A DNA stretch of 39,779 bases from DAOTTI01 sp034437795 (lineage in GTDB: Bacteria > Chloroflexota > UBA11872 > UBA12225), in contig DAOTTI010000046.1 in NCBI GenBank assembly GCA_034437795.1, positions 1 through 39,779 on the forward strand, given 5' to 3'. The notes under the pieces are model-generated. The model ran no database searches. It was not told the origin of the DNA and was given only the letters and a program-made list of their open reading frames with translations. Within the stretch, counting starts at the first letter, position 1; every line of letters starts with the position of its first letter. The position numbers were made by a program, and so were the translations under genes. Of the stretch, positions 1 through 8,340 are shown piece by piece.

Positions 1-584
1 CCAGCCCAGGTGTTGTAGACGGCGTTCGAGCCGGACGCCGGGATCTCCACCTCGTTCCAGATCTGCAAGACGTCGATCAAGCCGCGGTAGCGCATGGCCA
101 GCTCGAAGATGAACGCCCCCCACGGGTTCTCGGGGTTGATCTCGCCGTCAATGAAGACGGGCTCGTAGAGGCCGCGGGGAACGGACGTGCCGGTCTTGAG
201 GTCCGGCACCTCCGCCGCCCACTCTGGCGTGCCAATGACGACCGCAGCGACCCTCCGCCCCGCCTCTACCTCCTCCGCCAGCAAGCTCCTGCCGGTATGG
301 TCGCGGAAGTAGAAGTGGTTGAACTCGCCGGGCCTGGGCTGGACGTTGAACCACTGCACCGTCCAGCGTGTCCAGCGGGCGCCGGAGACGGCGGCGAACG
401 CCGGCGCGCGGAACGCTTCGTTCACGCCAAAGGCCTCGGCCGGCTCGACCGCAGGAAGGGGGGAACGCGACCACGCCGCGCGCGCCGTGGTCGCTGCACG
501 GAGCGCGAGCGGAGCGGCGCCGGCAAGCGCCGCACGATGGACGTCACGGCGCCGGAAGCGCACGAGCCTCGGCATCTCCCTCAT
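1..584 (-). CDS. secreted clan-A glycoside hydrolase-like protein (C-terminus off window)
   Basis: Reading the minus strand from ATG at 584 gives an open frame to the window edge, about 194 residues. It starts with a basic, twin-arginine-like leader (RFRRRD followed by an Ala/Leu stretch). Next comes a TIM-barrel-like start (GARWTRWTVQWFNVQPRPGE, HFYFRDHT, VVIGTPEWA), then LIDVLQIWNEVEIP. The W-N-E triplet at the end of a beta strand is the acid/base position of GH clan A (GH5/39/42 type). The second catalytic Glu lies outside the window, so family and substrate are open. A GGGGGT stretch lies just before the ATG and an in-frame TAG sits immediately upstream, which fixes the start. It follows the uronate-dehydrogenase-like gene on the same strand with a 109-nt gap, so a shared transcript for sugar use is plausible. 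Confidence 0.72.
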   Translation of the reverse strand, partial: MREMPRLVRFRRRDVHRAALAGAAPLALRAATTARAAWSRSPLPAVEPAEAFGVNEAFRAPAFAAVSGARWTRWTVQWFNVQPRPGEFNHFYFRDHTGRSLLAEEVEAGRRVAAVVIGTPEWAAEVPDLKTGTSVPRGLYEPVFIDGEINPENPWGAFIFELAMRYRGLIDVLQIWNEVEIPASGSNAVYNTWA

Positions 585-693
585 CTACCCCCAGGCGTGA
601 TGTCGGCTGCATTATGCAGCGCCGGGTGGCCACCGGCAAGGCCAGGCGCCGGCCGGGTGGGCAGGCGCCGCCCGTAACGCAGCAGGTGGCACT

Positions 694-1509
694 TTACGAC
701 GCTTGCCCGGCCGCCTTCGCCTCGGCGATGGCGAAGGCATCGTCCTGGGGCTCATAGCCGACGCGCTGGCGGGTGGACTCCAGGTCCATGCGCAGGAAGC
801 GATTGGCGGAGATGCCGTTCACCACGGCGAAGGTGACGTCCGGCGCGCCGTTGAGGCAGCAGTCGAAGAGGCGAGCGAGGTCCTCGTAGGTGACGGTAAT
901 CGCCTGCCAGCCGTGGCGCGTGTCGGCGCCGATCTGGTCGCGGTGCGTCACGCCGCCGATGCGCACGGCAATGGCGGAGAGCTTGCCGGCGCTCAGCGCG
1001 ACGAAGGCGCCGCAGATCGCCTCCCCCCATGCCTTGGACGCCCCGTAGACGTTGCCCGGCCAGGCGACGTCGTCCGCCCGCACCTGGACGTGGCGCGGGT
1101 AGCCGCCGATGGCGTTGACCGAGCTAGCGAAGACGACCCGCTTCACCCCCGCCTCATGCGCCGCGTGCAGGACGTTATAGGTCGCCTTGATGTTCCGGTC
1201 CAGTAGCGAGGCGTAGAAGTCGGCGCGCGGGCTGGGGTCCGCCGCCAGGTGCAGCACGGAATGGGCGCCGGCCACGGCTCGCCGCGCCACATCCAGGTCC
1301 GCCAGGTTCCCCTCAGCTTCGCCGGCCACGACCTCATCGTCTGGGTGGGTCTCCTGCAGCGGGCGCACGTCCACCAGGCGCAGGCGCCACTGCTGGGGCG
1401 CGGTCCCTGCCTGGCCGTGCTCCCGCAGCCACTTCCGGTAGAAGCTCCCGATCCGCCCGGCGGCCCCCGTGATGACCAGCAGCCGCCCGCTTTGGTGCTC
1501 GGTTGACAT
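694..1509 (-). CDS. NAD-dependent epimerase/dehydratase-family SDR, uronate dehydrogenase-like
   Basis: Extended-type short-chain dehydrogenase of 271 residues. The Rossmann motif TGAAGRIG is at residues 14-21, FASS with the catalytic Ser near 129, and the Y-x-x-x-K pair at Y155/K159 (YGASK). The pattern VFASSVNAIGGY ... YGASKAWGE ... RIGG ... GYEPQDDA resembles bacterial uronate dehydrogenases, which oxidise galacturonate or glucuronate to aldaric acid lactones with NAD. Substrate is inferred only from this resemblance. The ATG at 1509 has AAGGAG 5 nt upstream; a longer open frame exists upstream but runs through low-complexity sequence. It is divergent from the sugar-binding protein at 1746, and the intergenic region holds the palindrome at 1703-1714. 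The glycosidase follows on the same strand. Confidence 0.85.
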   Translation of the reverse strand: MSTEHQSGRLLVITGAAGRIGSFYRKWLREHGQAGTAPQQWRLRLVDVRPLQETHPDDEVVAGEAEGNLADLDVARRAVAGAHSVLHLAADPSPRADFYASLLDRNIKATYNVLHAAHEAGVKRVVFASSVNAIGGYPRHVQVRADDVAWPGNVYGASKAWGEAICGAFVALSAGKLSAIAVRIGGVTHRDQIGADTRHGWQAITVTYEDLARLFDCCLNGAPDVTFAVVNGISANRFLRMDLESTRQRVGYEPQDDAFAIAEAKAAGQAS

Positions 1510-1702
1510 CGCGCTCCTTTCATGCCGTCCTTCCTCCCGGCGGCCCCGCCGGGCCGCGGGCAAGGGGGAAGGACGCCGCAGGTGAGGGCCGTAAGGGTAG
1601 CAGCCAGGGCGCTCCGCCTGCCGCCAGCTTCGCCCCCCATCTGGCGCGGGGGACTCGACCGGTGAGGCACTTGACGCGGGCGCCGCCCATGCGCCATGCT
1701 GG

Positions 1703-1714
1703 TATTTCGAAATA
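1703..1714. promoter_or_regulatory. candidate operator, perfect 12-bp palindrome
   Basis: TATTTCGAAATA is a perfect palindrome and one of the few AT-rich patches in this region. It lies 32 nt before the start codon of the sugar-binding protein and between divergent sugar genes. TTTCGAAA cores occur in operators of LacI/ROK-type sugar regulators, but no regulator is encoded in the window, so the assignment is inference. Confidence 0.4.
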
Positions 1715-1745
1715 GCCATGTCACCGGCCAGGCGTGAGGTGCCCT

Positions 1746-3098
1746 ATGTTGAACAAGAGCCGTTCCGGTCCTGCCATGCCCCCATCCAGGGGCATCACGC
1801 GGCGCGCCGCACTGGCCTCGCTTGGTGGCGCCGCGGCGGCCGGCGCGGTTGCCGCCTGCGGCCAGACCAGAGAGCAGGCGCCGTCCGGCGGTCAGGCGGC
1901 GACCGGCAACGTGAGCTGGATGTACAGCGCCAATCCCCAGACGAGCGGGTTCGACCGCATTGAGGAGGCCTTCAGAGCCAAGTTCCCCTCGGTCAAGCTC
2001 GAGGTGCTGCACACGCCGGACGATTACGACAACAAGCTGCTGGCGATGTATTCGGCCGGCAATCCACCCGACGTGCTCCGCCTGAACGACGACTACATCA
2101 AGGGCTACAAGGTGCGCAACCTGATCGCCGCGCTTGATCTGTACCTCAAGGCCAGCGGCGTGAAGCGGGACGACTACTATCCGGCGGTGTACGACTTCCC
2201 CGTGCAGGATGGCAAGCACTACGCCTGGTTTCTGGGCGCCAATCCTCGCCTGATCTTCTACAACGCCGATCTCTTCCGGAAGGCCGGCGTGCCGCTCCCG
2301 CCGGCCAAATGGGAGCCGAGCGGGTGGACCTTCGACCACTTCGTGGACGTGGCCAAGCGCCTCACCCAGCTCACTGCCTCGCCACCGGTCTACGGCGCGT
2401 CGCTGTACGACGACACCGGCAACGAGCAGACCTTCTCCATCAACAACGGCAGCCCGACCGGCATCTACAGCAAGGATGGGCTCAAGTTCACTCTGGCCGA
2501 CCCGCCCGGCTACGAGGCCATCCAGTGGATCGCTGACCTCACCCACAAGCACCGTGTCCAGCCCACCCGCCAGGTCGCCTCCGACAATCGTGGCATCGGG
2601 GCCATGTTCAATAATCAGCTCCTGGCGATGCGCTTCACCAATACCACCTCCATCCTGGACATGCGCCGGAACGCCGCCTTCACCTGGGACGTTGCCCCCG
2701 TGCCCATGAAGGCGAAGCGCATGATGGAGGCCAGCATTCAGACCTATGCCCTGGCGGTGGGGGCGAAGAACCCCGACAACGGCTGGCGCCTGCTGCACTT
2801 CTTCACCGACCAGGAGGTGGCCAGGATCTTCATCGATACCGGCTACGTCATCCCCGCCAAGAAGGCCTTCGCCAAGGACTACATTGACGCCAGCCGGGGC
2901 AAGCCGCCAGCCAACATGGCCCTGATTGTCGAGTCGTTCAACTACCAGACCCAGCCCAACCAGACCCTCGACACCCAGGGCGCTCGCCGCATCTATCGCG
3001 GGGACAACCTCAACGAGATCTGGGACGGGAAGGTCACGGCCAGGGATGGCCTCACGCGGGTCCGCGCCGCCGTCGAGGCGGCGATCGCGCCCAAGTAG
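1746..3098 (+). CDS. ABC transporter extracellular sugar-binding lipoprotein
   Basis: A 450-residue family 1 solute-binding protein. The leader has a twin-arginine-like pair (GITRRAALASLGG), a hydrophobic Ala/Gly core and a lipobox (AVAAC), so it is probably a lipoprotein tethered outside the membrane. The mature part shows the family pattern: FDRIEEAFRAKFPSVKLEVL, LLAMYSAGNPPDVLRLND, HYAWFLGANPRLIFYNADLF and a C-terminal lobe with WRLLHFFTD. ATG at 1746 is chosen because GAGGTG lies about 6 nt upstream; an in-frame GTG at 1734 would place the ribosome site inside the gene. No permease or ATPase gene is adjacent, so it must pair with membrane components encoded elsewhere. Substrate is unknown; divergence from a uronate-dehydrogenase-like gene hints at a sugar acid or oligosaccharide. 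Confidence 0.9.
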   Translation: MLNKSRSGPAMPPSRGITRRAALASLGGAAAAGAVAACGQTREQAPSGGQAATGNVSWMYSANPQTSGFDRIEEAFRAKFPSVKLEVLHTPDDYDNKLLAMYSAGNPPDVLRLNDDYIKGYKVRNLIAALDLYLKASGVKRDDYYPAVYDFPVQDGKHYAWFLGANPRLIFYNADLFRKAGVPLPPAKWEPSGWTFDHFVDVAKRLTQLTASPPVYGASLYDDTGNEQTFSINNGSPTGIYSKDGLKFTLADPPGYEAIQWIADLTHKHRVQPTRQVASDNRGIGAMFNNQLLAMRFTNTTSILDMRRNAAFTWDVAPVPMKAKRMMEASIQTYALAVGAKNPDNGWRLLHFFTDQEVARIFIDTGYVIPAKKAFAKDYIDASRGKPPANMALIVESFNYQTQPNQTLDTQGARRIYRGDNLNEIWDGKVTARDGLTRVRAAVEAAIAPK

Positions 3099-3150
3099 GC
3101 CCGCCGCGCCACGAAACCGCCGAGCGCCAAGAGCCGCCGCGCTTCTCCCT

Positions 3151-3180
3151 GTCCCCGCGTCTCCACGTCCCCGCGTCTCG
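3151..3180. repeat. short direct repeat CCCCGCGTCTC
   Basis: In the gap between two convergent genes, CCCCGCGTCTC occurs twice, separated by CACGT. The words match the five-unit octamer array at 30589-30628, so both may be traces of one low-complexity repeat family. No hairpin terminator is evident between the convergent genes here. Confidence 0.5.
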
Positions 3181-3193
3181 AAGGCGGGCTGCC

Positions 3194-4027
3194 TTAGAAC
3201 TCGCCGATGGCCGCCATGTAGGCGCCATCCACGCGCACGACCGAGCCGCTCATGTATGACGCGGCGTCTGAGGCGAGGAAGGCGGCGACGGCGCCGATCT
3301 CTTCCGGCCTGCCCAGCCGGCCCCAGGGGAGGCGCTTCCCCGCCTCCTGGATCTCCGCCTCGGTGGCGTACGCCCGCTCCCCGGGGGTGTCGATCCAGCC
3401 CGGCTCGATCACGTTCACGTGGATGCGGTAGCGGGCCAGCTCGTTGGCCATGGTCCGGGCCAGCTGATTGAGGCCGGCCTTGGCGGCGTTGTACGGCGCG
3501 GACGTGGAGAGCGCCCGCTCGGCCAGCACCGAGCTAATGACGATGATCTTCCCGCCGCTCCCCTGCCTCGCCATCTGCTGCGCGGCAAGCTGGCAGGTAT
3601 GGAAGGTGCCGGTCAGCGTCACCTCCAGCGTAGCCTCCCAGTCCTCGGGCAGGAGCTCCAGGAACGGCTTGCGGATGGAGCGGTAGGCGTTGGCCACAGC
3701 GATGTCCAGACGCCCGAAGTGCCTGACCGCGGCGTCCACCATCGCCGCCACATCGCTTCGACTGGCGACGTTGCCGGGGACGATCACGGCGCGCCGCCCA
3801 AACGACCCCGCCAGACGCGCGGTTTCCTCGGCATCGCGCGCGTCCGCGGCCTGCCGTGCGGCATCGCCGTACGAGAAATAGTTGAGGACAAGGTCGGCGC
3901 CGGCCGCCGCCATGCACACGGCGCAGCCCCGGCCAATACCGCGGCTGGAGCCAGTGATCAGGGCGACGCGACCGGTCAGGTCGGTCGACGGTACGTGTGG
4001 CCTGGTGTCCATTGACCTGGTGTCCAT
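3194..4027 (-). CDS. classical short-chain dehydrogenase/reductase (FabG-like)
   Basis: A 277-residue classical SDR. The TGxxxGxG cofactor loop (TGSSRGIG) is at residues 25-32, the N-A-Y strand (normally NNAG) at 113-115, Ser165/166 in ISSV, and the catalytic Y179-x-x-x-K183 in PYNAAK. The EPGWIDTPGE stretch follows the active site as in FabG and glucose-1-dehydrogenase-like enzymes. The ATG at 4027 has GGAGGAG 7 nt upstream, so the short MDTRSMDTRP repeat at the N-terminus is probably real. The substrate cannot be read from sequence; neighbouring sugar-use genes favour a sugar or sugar-derived alcohol. It follows the sulfatase on the same strand with a repeat-filled 183-nt gap. Confidence 0.88.
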   Translation of the reverse strand: MDTRSMDTRPHVPSTDLTGRVALITGSSRGIGRGCAVCMAAAGADLVLNYFSYGDAARQAADARDAEETARLAGSFGRRAVIVPGNVASRSDVAAMVDAAVRHFGRLDIAVANAYRSIRKPFLELLPEDWEATLEVTLTGTFHTCQLAAQQMARQGSGGKIIVISSVLAERALSTSAPYNAAKAGLNQLARTMANELARYRIHVNVIEPGWIDTPGERAYATEAEIQEAGKRLPWGRLGRPEEIGAVAAFLASDAASYMSGSVVRVDGAYMAAIGEF

Positions 4028-4104
4028 TACGTTGCTCCTCCACGCGGGGTAAGAGCGTACCGGCGTGTGCGCGGCCGGTCCAATGAAGAGCGCCGGCGAT
4101 CCGT

Positions 4105-4141
4105 TCCCGCCCCACAGGGAGAGGGTAGGGTGAGGGCCCCA
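4105..4141. repeat. dispersed GGGAGAGGG-type repeat, copy A1
   Basis: The block reads CCCGCCCCACAGGGAGAGGG followed by TAGGGTGAGGGCCCC. The same half-element, GGGAGAGGG with GGGTGAGGG, recurs at least eight more times in the window, mostly in gaps. This copy lies between the SDR and sulfatase genes. Confidence 0.7.
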
Positions 4142-4148
4142 TCTCGAG

Positions 4149-4174
4149 TTCCCTCTCCTAAAGGGAGAGGGGTG
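4149..4174. repeat. dispersed GGGAGAGGG-type repeat, copy A2 (palindrome)
   Basis: TTCCCTCTCCTAAAGGGAGA followed by GGGG forms a near-perfect hairpin (CCCTCTCCT/AAAGGGAGAGGG). It abuts copy A1 and is followed by GATGGCGCCGCTCTTGAACA, which has a close match after copy A9 at 26111. The mobile unit therefore seems longer than the hairpin. Confidence 0.7.
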
Positions 4175-4210
4175 GGATGATGGCGCCGCTCTTGAACAAG
4201 ACTGGCCACG

Positions 4211-5629
4211 CTAGGTGTGCGCCAGCAGCCAGTCCTGGATACGGGCGCGGAGCGCATCCGCCACCGGCTGCAGCGACGCGTCACCACACCGATTCACCAG
4301 CTCGCCCGGGTCGGCGCGCAGGTCGTAGAGCTCCTGCACCTCCCGCCCGGGGGTATAGACCAGCTTCCAGTCTGCGGTGCGCGCCATCACCGAGAGCTCC
4401 ACCTGCCGGCCGCTCGCCGGCGGCCCGTGGGGCACGTTGTTCCCCCGCACGGGGTCGTGGACCATCGACGGCGGGAAGGCGCCGGTCTCGGCAAAGGCGA
4501 CGTCGAAGGCGGCGCGGGCTGCCGCCGGACGCGGCGGCAGCGGCGGCGCAGGCGCGCCCCACAGGGGCTGCAGGGGTAAGCCATGCACTCGCTCCGGTAC
4601 CGGCAGCGCCAGCAGGCCCAGGAGCGTCGGCAGCACGTCGATAGACTGGATGACGCCCTCCAGCGCCTGGCCCGCCGGCAGCAGGCCGTCGGGGCCGGCG
4701 ATGATCAGGGGCACGCGGACCAGGCAATCATAAAGGGTGCAGCTCTTGCCCCACATCCCGTGCTCCCCGGCATAGTCGCCGTGGTCCGCGGTGTAGATGA
4801 CGATGGTGTCCGCCAGCCGCCCGCGGCGCTCCAGGTGCTCCAGCAGGCGAGCGACCTGGTCATCGACCAGGCTGACCATGCCGTAGTAGTGGGCCAGGGC
4901 GCGACGTAGCTCGCCCTCCGGCGCCTCCAGCGTGCCCATGTCGCGCGCCGTCTGGCGGTGCGCCGCCGGCTTGCCGGCCTCCGGTGGTTCCTGCGCGGGG
5001 TAGGCCAGGGTCCAGGGGTCGTAGCGGGTGTCGTACGGCGCTGGCGCGAAGTACGGCGGGTGGGGCGCGATCCACGCCACGTGCAGGAAGAACGGGGCGC
5101 CTGGCGGCACGCTCTCCAGGAAGCGGATGGCGTCCGCCGTCATCGCGCCATCCACATCCTGGTCGGGCGGCAGGGGGACGGTGGCGGTCATGTGCGCCAC
5201 GCGCCGCGGGGCCGCGGCGACGAGGTCATGGCGCAGGCGCCAGGCCTCGCGCTGGCGACCCTGGTTCATCTCGAACGTGACGTCGAAGCCGCGCCCGCCG
5301 CCCGAGCGCCCGCCGTGGAAGTGGCCGACCGCCCCCGTGCGGTAGCCGGCCTGCTGGAGCAGCACCGCCAGCGGCGTCTCGTCGGGTGAGAGGGTGGCGC
5401 CGTTTCCCCGCACGCCGTGGGCGTGCGGATAGCGGCCGGTCATGAGCGAGCAGCGCGACGGGAAACAGAAGGGGTGCGGCGCCAGGCACTGCCGTGCCCA
5501 GACCCCCCGCGCCGCCAGGATGTCCAGGGTCGGCGTGCTGGTGTCTGGGTTGCCGTACAGGCGCAGGCTGGTCGCCTTCTGCTGGTCCGCCATGAGCAGC
5601 ACGACGTTCAGACGGGCGCGGCCAATCAC
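4211..5629 (-). CDS. type I sulfatase (formylglycine-dependent)
   Basis: An alkaline-phosphatase-fold sulfatase of about 472 residues. The N-terminal metal site is ADQQ. The sulfatase signature CFPSRCSLMTGR starts at Cys55, the residue matured to formylglycine, in C-x-P-S-R context. Further motifs are DHGDYAGEHGMWGK and a VRVPLIIAGPD strand, both usual for arylsulfatase/choline-sulfatase relatives. No signal peptide is apparent with this start. The start is uncertain: GTG at 5629 sits just before the conserved core, while an open frame continues to ATG at 5776 through 49 low-complexity residues with no ribosome site. Sulfatases of this type desulfate polysaccharides or small esters, which fits the sugar genes nearby. 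A dedicated formylglycine-generating enzyme is not present in the window. Confidence 0.9.
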   Translation of the reverse strand: MIGRARLNVVLLMADQQKATSLRLYGNPDTSTPTLDILAARGVWARQCLAPHPFCFPSRCSLMTGRYPHAHGVRGNGATLSPDETPLAVLLQQAGYRTGAVGHFHGGRSGGGRGFDVTFEMNQGRQREAWRLRHDLVAAAPRRVAHMTATVPLPPDQDVDGAMTADAIRFLESVPPGAPFFLHVAWIAPHPPYFAPAPYDTRYDPWTLAYPAQEPPEAGKPAAHRQTARDMGTLEAPEGELRRALAHYYGMVSLVDDQVARLLEHLERRGRLADTIVIYTADHGDYAGEHGMWGKSCTLYDCLVRVPLIIAGPDGLLPAGQALEGVIQSIDVLPTLLGLLALPVPERVHGLPLQPLWGAPAPPLPPRPAAARAAFDVAFAETGAFPPSMVHDPVRGNNVPHGPPASGRQVELSVMARTADWKLVYTPGREVQELYDLRADPGELVNRCGDASLQPVADALRARIQDWLLAHT

Positions 5630-6020
5630 CGCCGGCGCCACCCGCGGCGCGCCGGCGGCTGCAGGCTGGGGCAGCCGACCCCGCCGGCCAGCGGAGCCAG
5701 GCGGCGCGCCGCCGTCAAGCCGGCGCCGGACGTCACTGCGGCCATCGTGGTCACTGTGGACTACTGATGGAGCCATGCGATTGCGGGTGGTGGCGGGCGT
5801 ACTTGAGCGGGCGCCGCTCGGGGCAGCGATGAGCCTCGTGGTGCTGGTCGTCGAGCGGCGGCTGAGCCGCGCTCAGCGCCGAAAGGGGCAGCGCGCCCCC
5901 GCCGGCTAGTGGGTCGTTTGTCATGCCGATGGCCATTCCACCCAGGGGGCCAATGGCCACAGCCAAGTCAGGTGGCTCACTAATGGGCCACAATCCCACT
6001 CCCAAGACACATTCCAAACC
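5630..6020. other. gap without a supported gene
   Basis: This holds the possible N-terminal extension of the sulfatase (to 5776). After that comes AT-richer DNA with repeated GGCCA words (GGGGGCCAATGGCCA, GGGCCACAATCCCA) near 5950-6000. No open frame, hairpin or promoter could be supported. Confidence 0.4.
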
Positions 6021-8066
6021 CTACCTGGCGCCGCCCAGGAGCGCGGACAGCCATCGCGGGCCGCGCGCGATGGCCGGCAGGCGGACGAGGGCTACCAGGG
6101 CCCCCGTGAGGCCGATGGCCACCGCCAGCCGGCGGCTGGCCCGGTCAATGGTGCGGTCGAGGTGTTCCATGCCCTGGAAGCGGACCTGGAGCTGGGCGTC
6201 CGTGCCCGGCCGCGCGCCAACCAGCCCCTCGATCGCCCCTAGCACGCGGAGCAGGCGCAGCCTGGCCTTCTGCGTCTCGTAGAACAGGCGCTGCGGGCTT
6301 AGCCCACCGGCGACCTGGCGCAGGGTGGTCCGCACGACGTACGACTCGGCAACCGAGAACGGGTCCAAGGTAGGGTCCAGCTCGGCCGCCACCAGTTGCA
6401 TCTGGGCGAAGGCCTTGGCCATCAGCGTCAGCGTGGCCGGTACGCGGACGTTGTTCCGGATCGAGATCTGGGTCACCTCCTGAAGGAGCGGCCCGAGCTG
6501 GATCTCCCGCAGCGGGCGGTTGCGGTACTTCTCAATGAGCCCCGCCAGGTCCTCCTGAAACGCCGCCAGGTCGATGGCCTCGCTGCGCTCGCCGGCGGCC
6601 AGCATCAGCACCACCTCCGACAGGAACGCCGGGTCCTGCTGGGAGAAGGCCAGCAGGAGCAGCAGCACCAGCTCGCGCACCTGCGGCTCGACCTCGCCCA
6701 CCATGCCCAGGTCCAGGAAGTAGATCTTGTCGTTCCACCACTTCATGTTCCCCGGATGGGGGTCGGCGTGGAAGAAGCCTTCCGTCATCACCTGGCGGTA
6801 ATAGGCCTCCAGGAGCTGCCGCGCCGTCTCCTGCCGCGCGGGGCCCGGCGGCGCCTCGCGCACAGGCACCCCCTGGACCTCCTGCATCACCAGCAGACGC
6901 GCGGTGGAGTACTGCTCGTAGACCTCCGGCACGGCCAGGCGCGAGAAGGGCGCCAGCACGTCCTTCATGCGCCGGATATTGGCCGCCTCGCGCCGGAAGT
7001 CCAGCTCACGCCGGAGCGAGGACGAGAGGTGCTCGATCATTGCCGGCACGTCGAAGACCTGCCGGAATGCAGGGCGGGCCGCCGCCCTCTGGGCGAACAT
7101 CTCCAGCAGCGCCAGGTCCTGCAGGATGTCCTGCTCCGCCCCTGGGCGCTGCACCTTCACCACCACCCGCTCGCCGGGCTCCAGCGTCGCGCGGTGGACC
7201 TGCGCGATGGTGCCGGCAGCCAGGGGCTGCGGATCGATGCTGCCGAACACGTCCTCCCACGGCACCCCAAGCTCGCGCTCCATCGCCGCCACGACCTCGG
7301 CCTCGGTCAGGGGCGTCACCCGCTCCTGTAGCGACGAAAGCTCCTCGATTACGGCCGGCGGCAGCAGGTCGGGGCGCGTGGACAGGATCTGGCCCAGCTT
7401 CGCGAAGGTGGGCCCCAGCTCGTCGAGCGCGGACCGGAAGCGGCGCGCCGCGGCCTGTGTCCCGCCGTCGCGTTCCGTCCCGGGCCGACGGAGCAGCTCC
7501 TGCGCGCCGGCCCTGGCCAGGACGCGGCCGATCCGCCACGCGCGCCGGAGCAGCTTCCCCTCCACGTCGGACGCGTCACCAGCCGAGGCAGGGCGCAGCC
7601 GGGCGGCGCCTTCACGGCCATCCTGCTGCACCGTATTGACGATCACCACGGTGCAGGTAGCGTTGTGAGAGATGCGGTTAGGCACGTTGCCGAGCAAGAA
7701 CTGCTTGCGCCCGCGCATGCCCACGTTCCCGACCACGACTACGTCCGCCCGTTCCGCCTCAATCGCGCCCAGGATCGCCTGCGCCGGATCAGCGCCCGTC
7801 ACCACCCACGCTCGCCCGCGCGACCCAGCCAGCTCCTGGGCAAACTGCCTTAGGTGCTCCTGGGCCGGCGCCAGTCCGCCCGCCAGCGTCTCCGCGCCGT
7901 CCCCCTGCGCGGCCGGCTCGGGCATGACCTGCAGCAGCAGCAGCTCCGCCCCGCTGGCCGCGGCCAGGTGCGCCGCCCAGCGCGCGGCGAGGTCGGCCGT
8001 CTGCGACCGATCCGTGGCGGCCAGGACCCGCGTCACCGAGATACCCGCCGGAGCCGCTGCTGCCAT
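6021..8066 (-). CDS. universal stress protein domain fused to ABC1/UbiB-family kinase
   Basis: A 681-residue fusion. Residues 10-145 are a universal stress protein domain ending in the nucleotide-binding pattern G-x2-G-x9-G (GNVGMRGRKQFLLGNVPN). After a linker comes an ABC1/AarF/UbiB kinase-like domain: the family KxGQ motif FAKLGQ at 221-226, the Ala-rich loop AAGTIAQVH at 283-291, Lys304, ELDFRREAAN at 354-363, the catalytic-loop equivalent HADPHPGN at 433-440 and DLG at 452-454. The C-terminus has a hydrophobic segment that could anchor it in the membrane. ABC1 proteins support ubiquinone or other isoprenoid lipid metabolism through ATPase activity. The USP domain could sense adenine nucleotides. 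ATG at 8066 has GGGAGAGGTGG upstream; an upstream in-frame ATG at 8135 lacks a site. Confidence 0.92.
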   Translation of the reverse strand: MAAAAPAGISVTRVLAATDRSQTADLAARWAAHLAAASGAELLLLQVMPEPAAQGDGAETLAGGLAPAQEHLRQFAQELAGSRGRAWVVTGADPAQAILGAIEAERADVVVVGNVGMRGRKQFLLGNVPNRISHNATCTVVIVNTVQQDGREGAARLRPASAGDASDVEGKLLRRAWRIGRVLARAGAQELLRRPGTERDGGTQAAARRFRSALDELGPTFAKLGQILSTRPDLLPPAVIEELSSLQERVTPLTEAEVVAAMERELGVPWEDVFGSIDPQPLAAGTIAQVHRATLEPGERVVVKVQRPGAEQDILQDLALLEMFAQRAAARPAFRQVFDVPAMIEHLSSSLRRELDFRREAANIRRMKDVLAPFSRLAVPEVYEQYSTARLLVMQEVQGVPVREAPPGPARQETARQLLEAYYRQVMTEGFFHADPHPGNMKWWNDKIYFLDLGMVGEVEPQVRELVLLLLLAFSQQDPAFLSEVVLMLAAGERSEAIDLAAFQEDLAGLIEKYRNRPLREIQLGPLLQEVTQISIRNNVRVPATLTLMAKAFAQMQLVAAELDPTLDPFSVAESYVVRTTLRQVAGGLSPQRLFYETQKARLRLLRVLGAIEGLVGARPGTDAQLQVRFQGMEHLDRTIDRASRRLAVAIGLTGALVALVRLPAIARGPRWLSALLGGAR

Positions 8067-8183
8067 GGAACCACCTCTCCCTTCTGGGCCCGGCAGTGTA
8101 GCAGAACCCCGAGGCGGGCCGGCTGCGCTACTCAACGAAAGCTGCGGCGCTCCACGAGCCTGGCGTGTTCACGGCCAGCGAGA

Positions 8184-8224
8184 AGTTCCTTCTCCCTTTG
8201 GGAGAGGGCGAGGGTGAGGGCTCC
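8184..8224. repeat. dispersed GGGAGAGGG-type repeat, copy A3
   Basis: TTCCTTCTCCCTTTGGGAGA then GGGCGAGGGTGAGGGCTCC: a complete unit with hairpin (TCTCCCTTTGGGAGA) plus G-rich tail. It is preceded by TTCACGGCCAGCGAGAAG, which matches the flank of copy A9 at 26094, so the shared element is about 40 bp. Confidence 0.75.
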
Positions 8225-8340
8225 ACTCGGGAAGATGCCGGCTAAGCAGGTGCTGGTACGTTCGTGCGGGACCGGACGGCCGGGCATCGATGGACAGGGC
8301 GGCGCGAACATACCAGCGGATACTTAGCCCGCGGGACGGC

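Noticed and set aside
1143..2798. Long minus-strand open frame across the sugar-binding gene
   Set aside because: It is antisense to a strongly supported gene, and its product is the typical His/Val/Gly-rich shadow of GC-rich DNA, with no family resemblance.
5630..5776. N-terminal extension of the sulfatase
   Set aside because: Ala/Arg/Gly-rich with no ribosome site before ATG 5776 and not part of the sulfatase fold; kept only as an alternative start.
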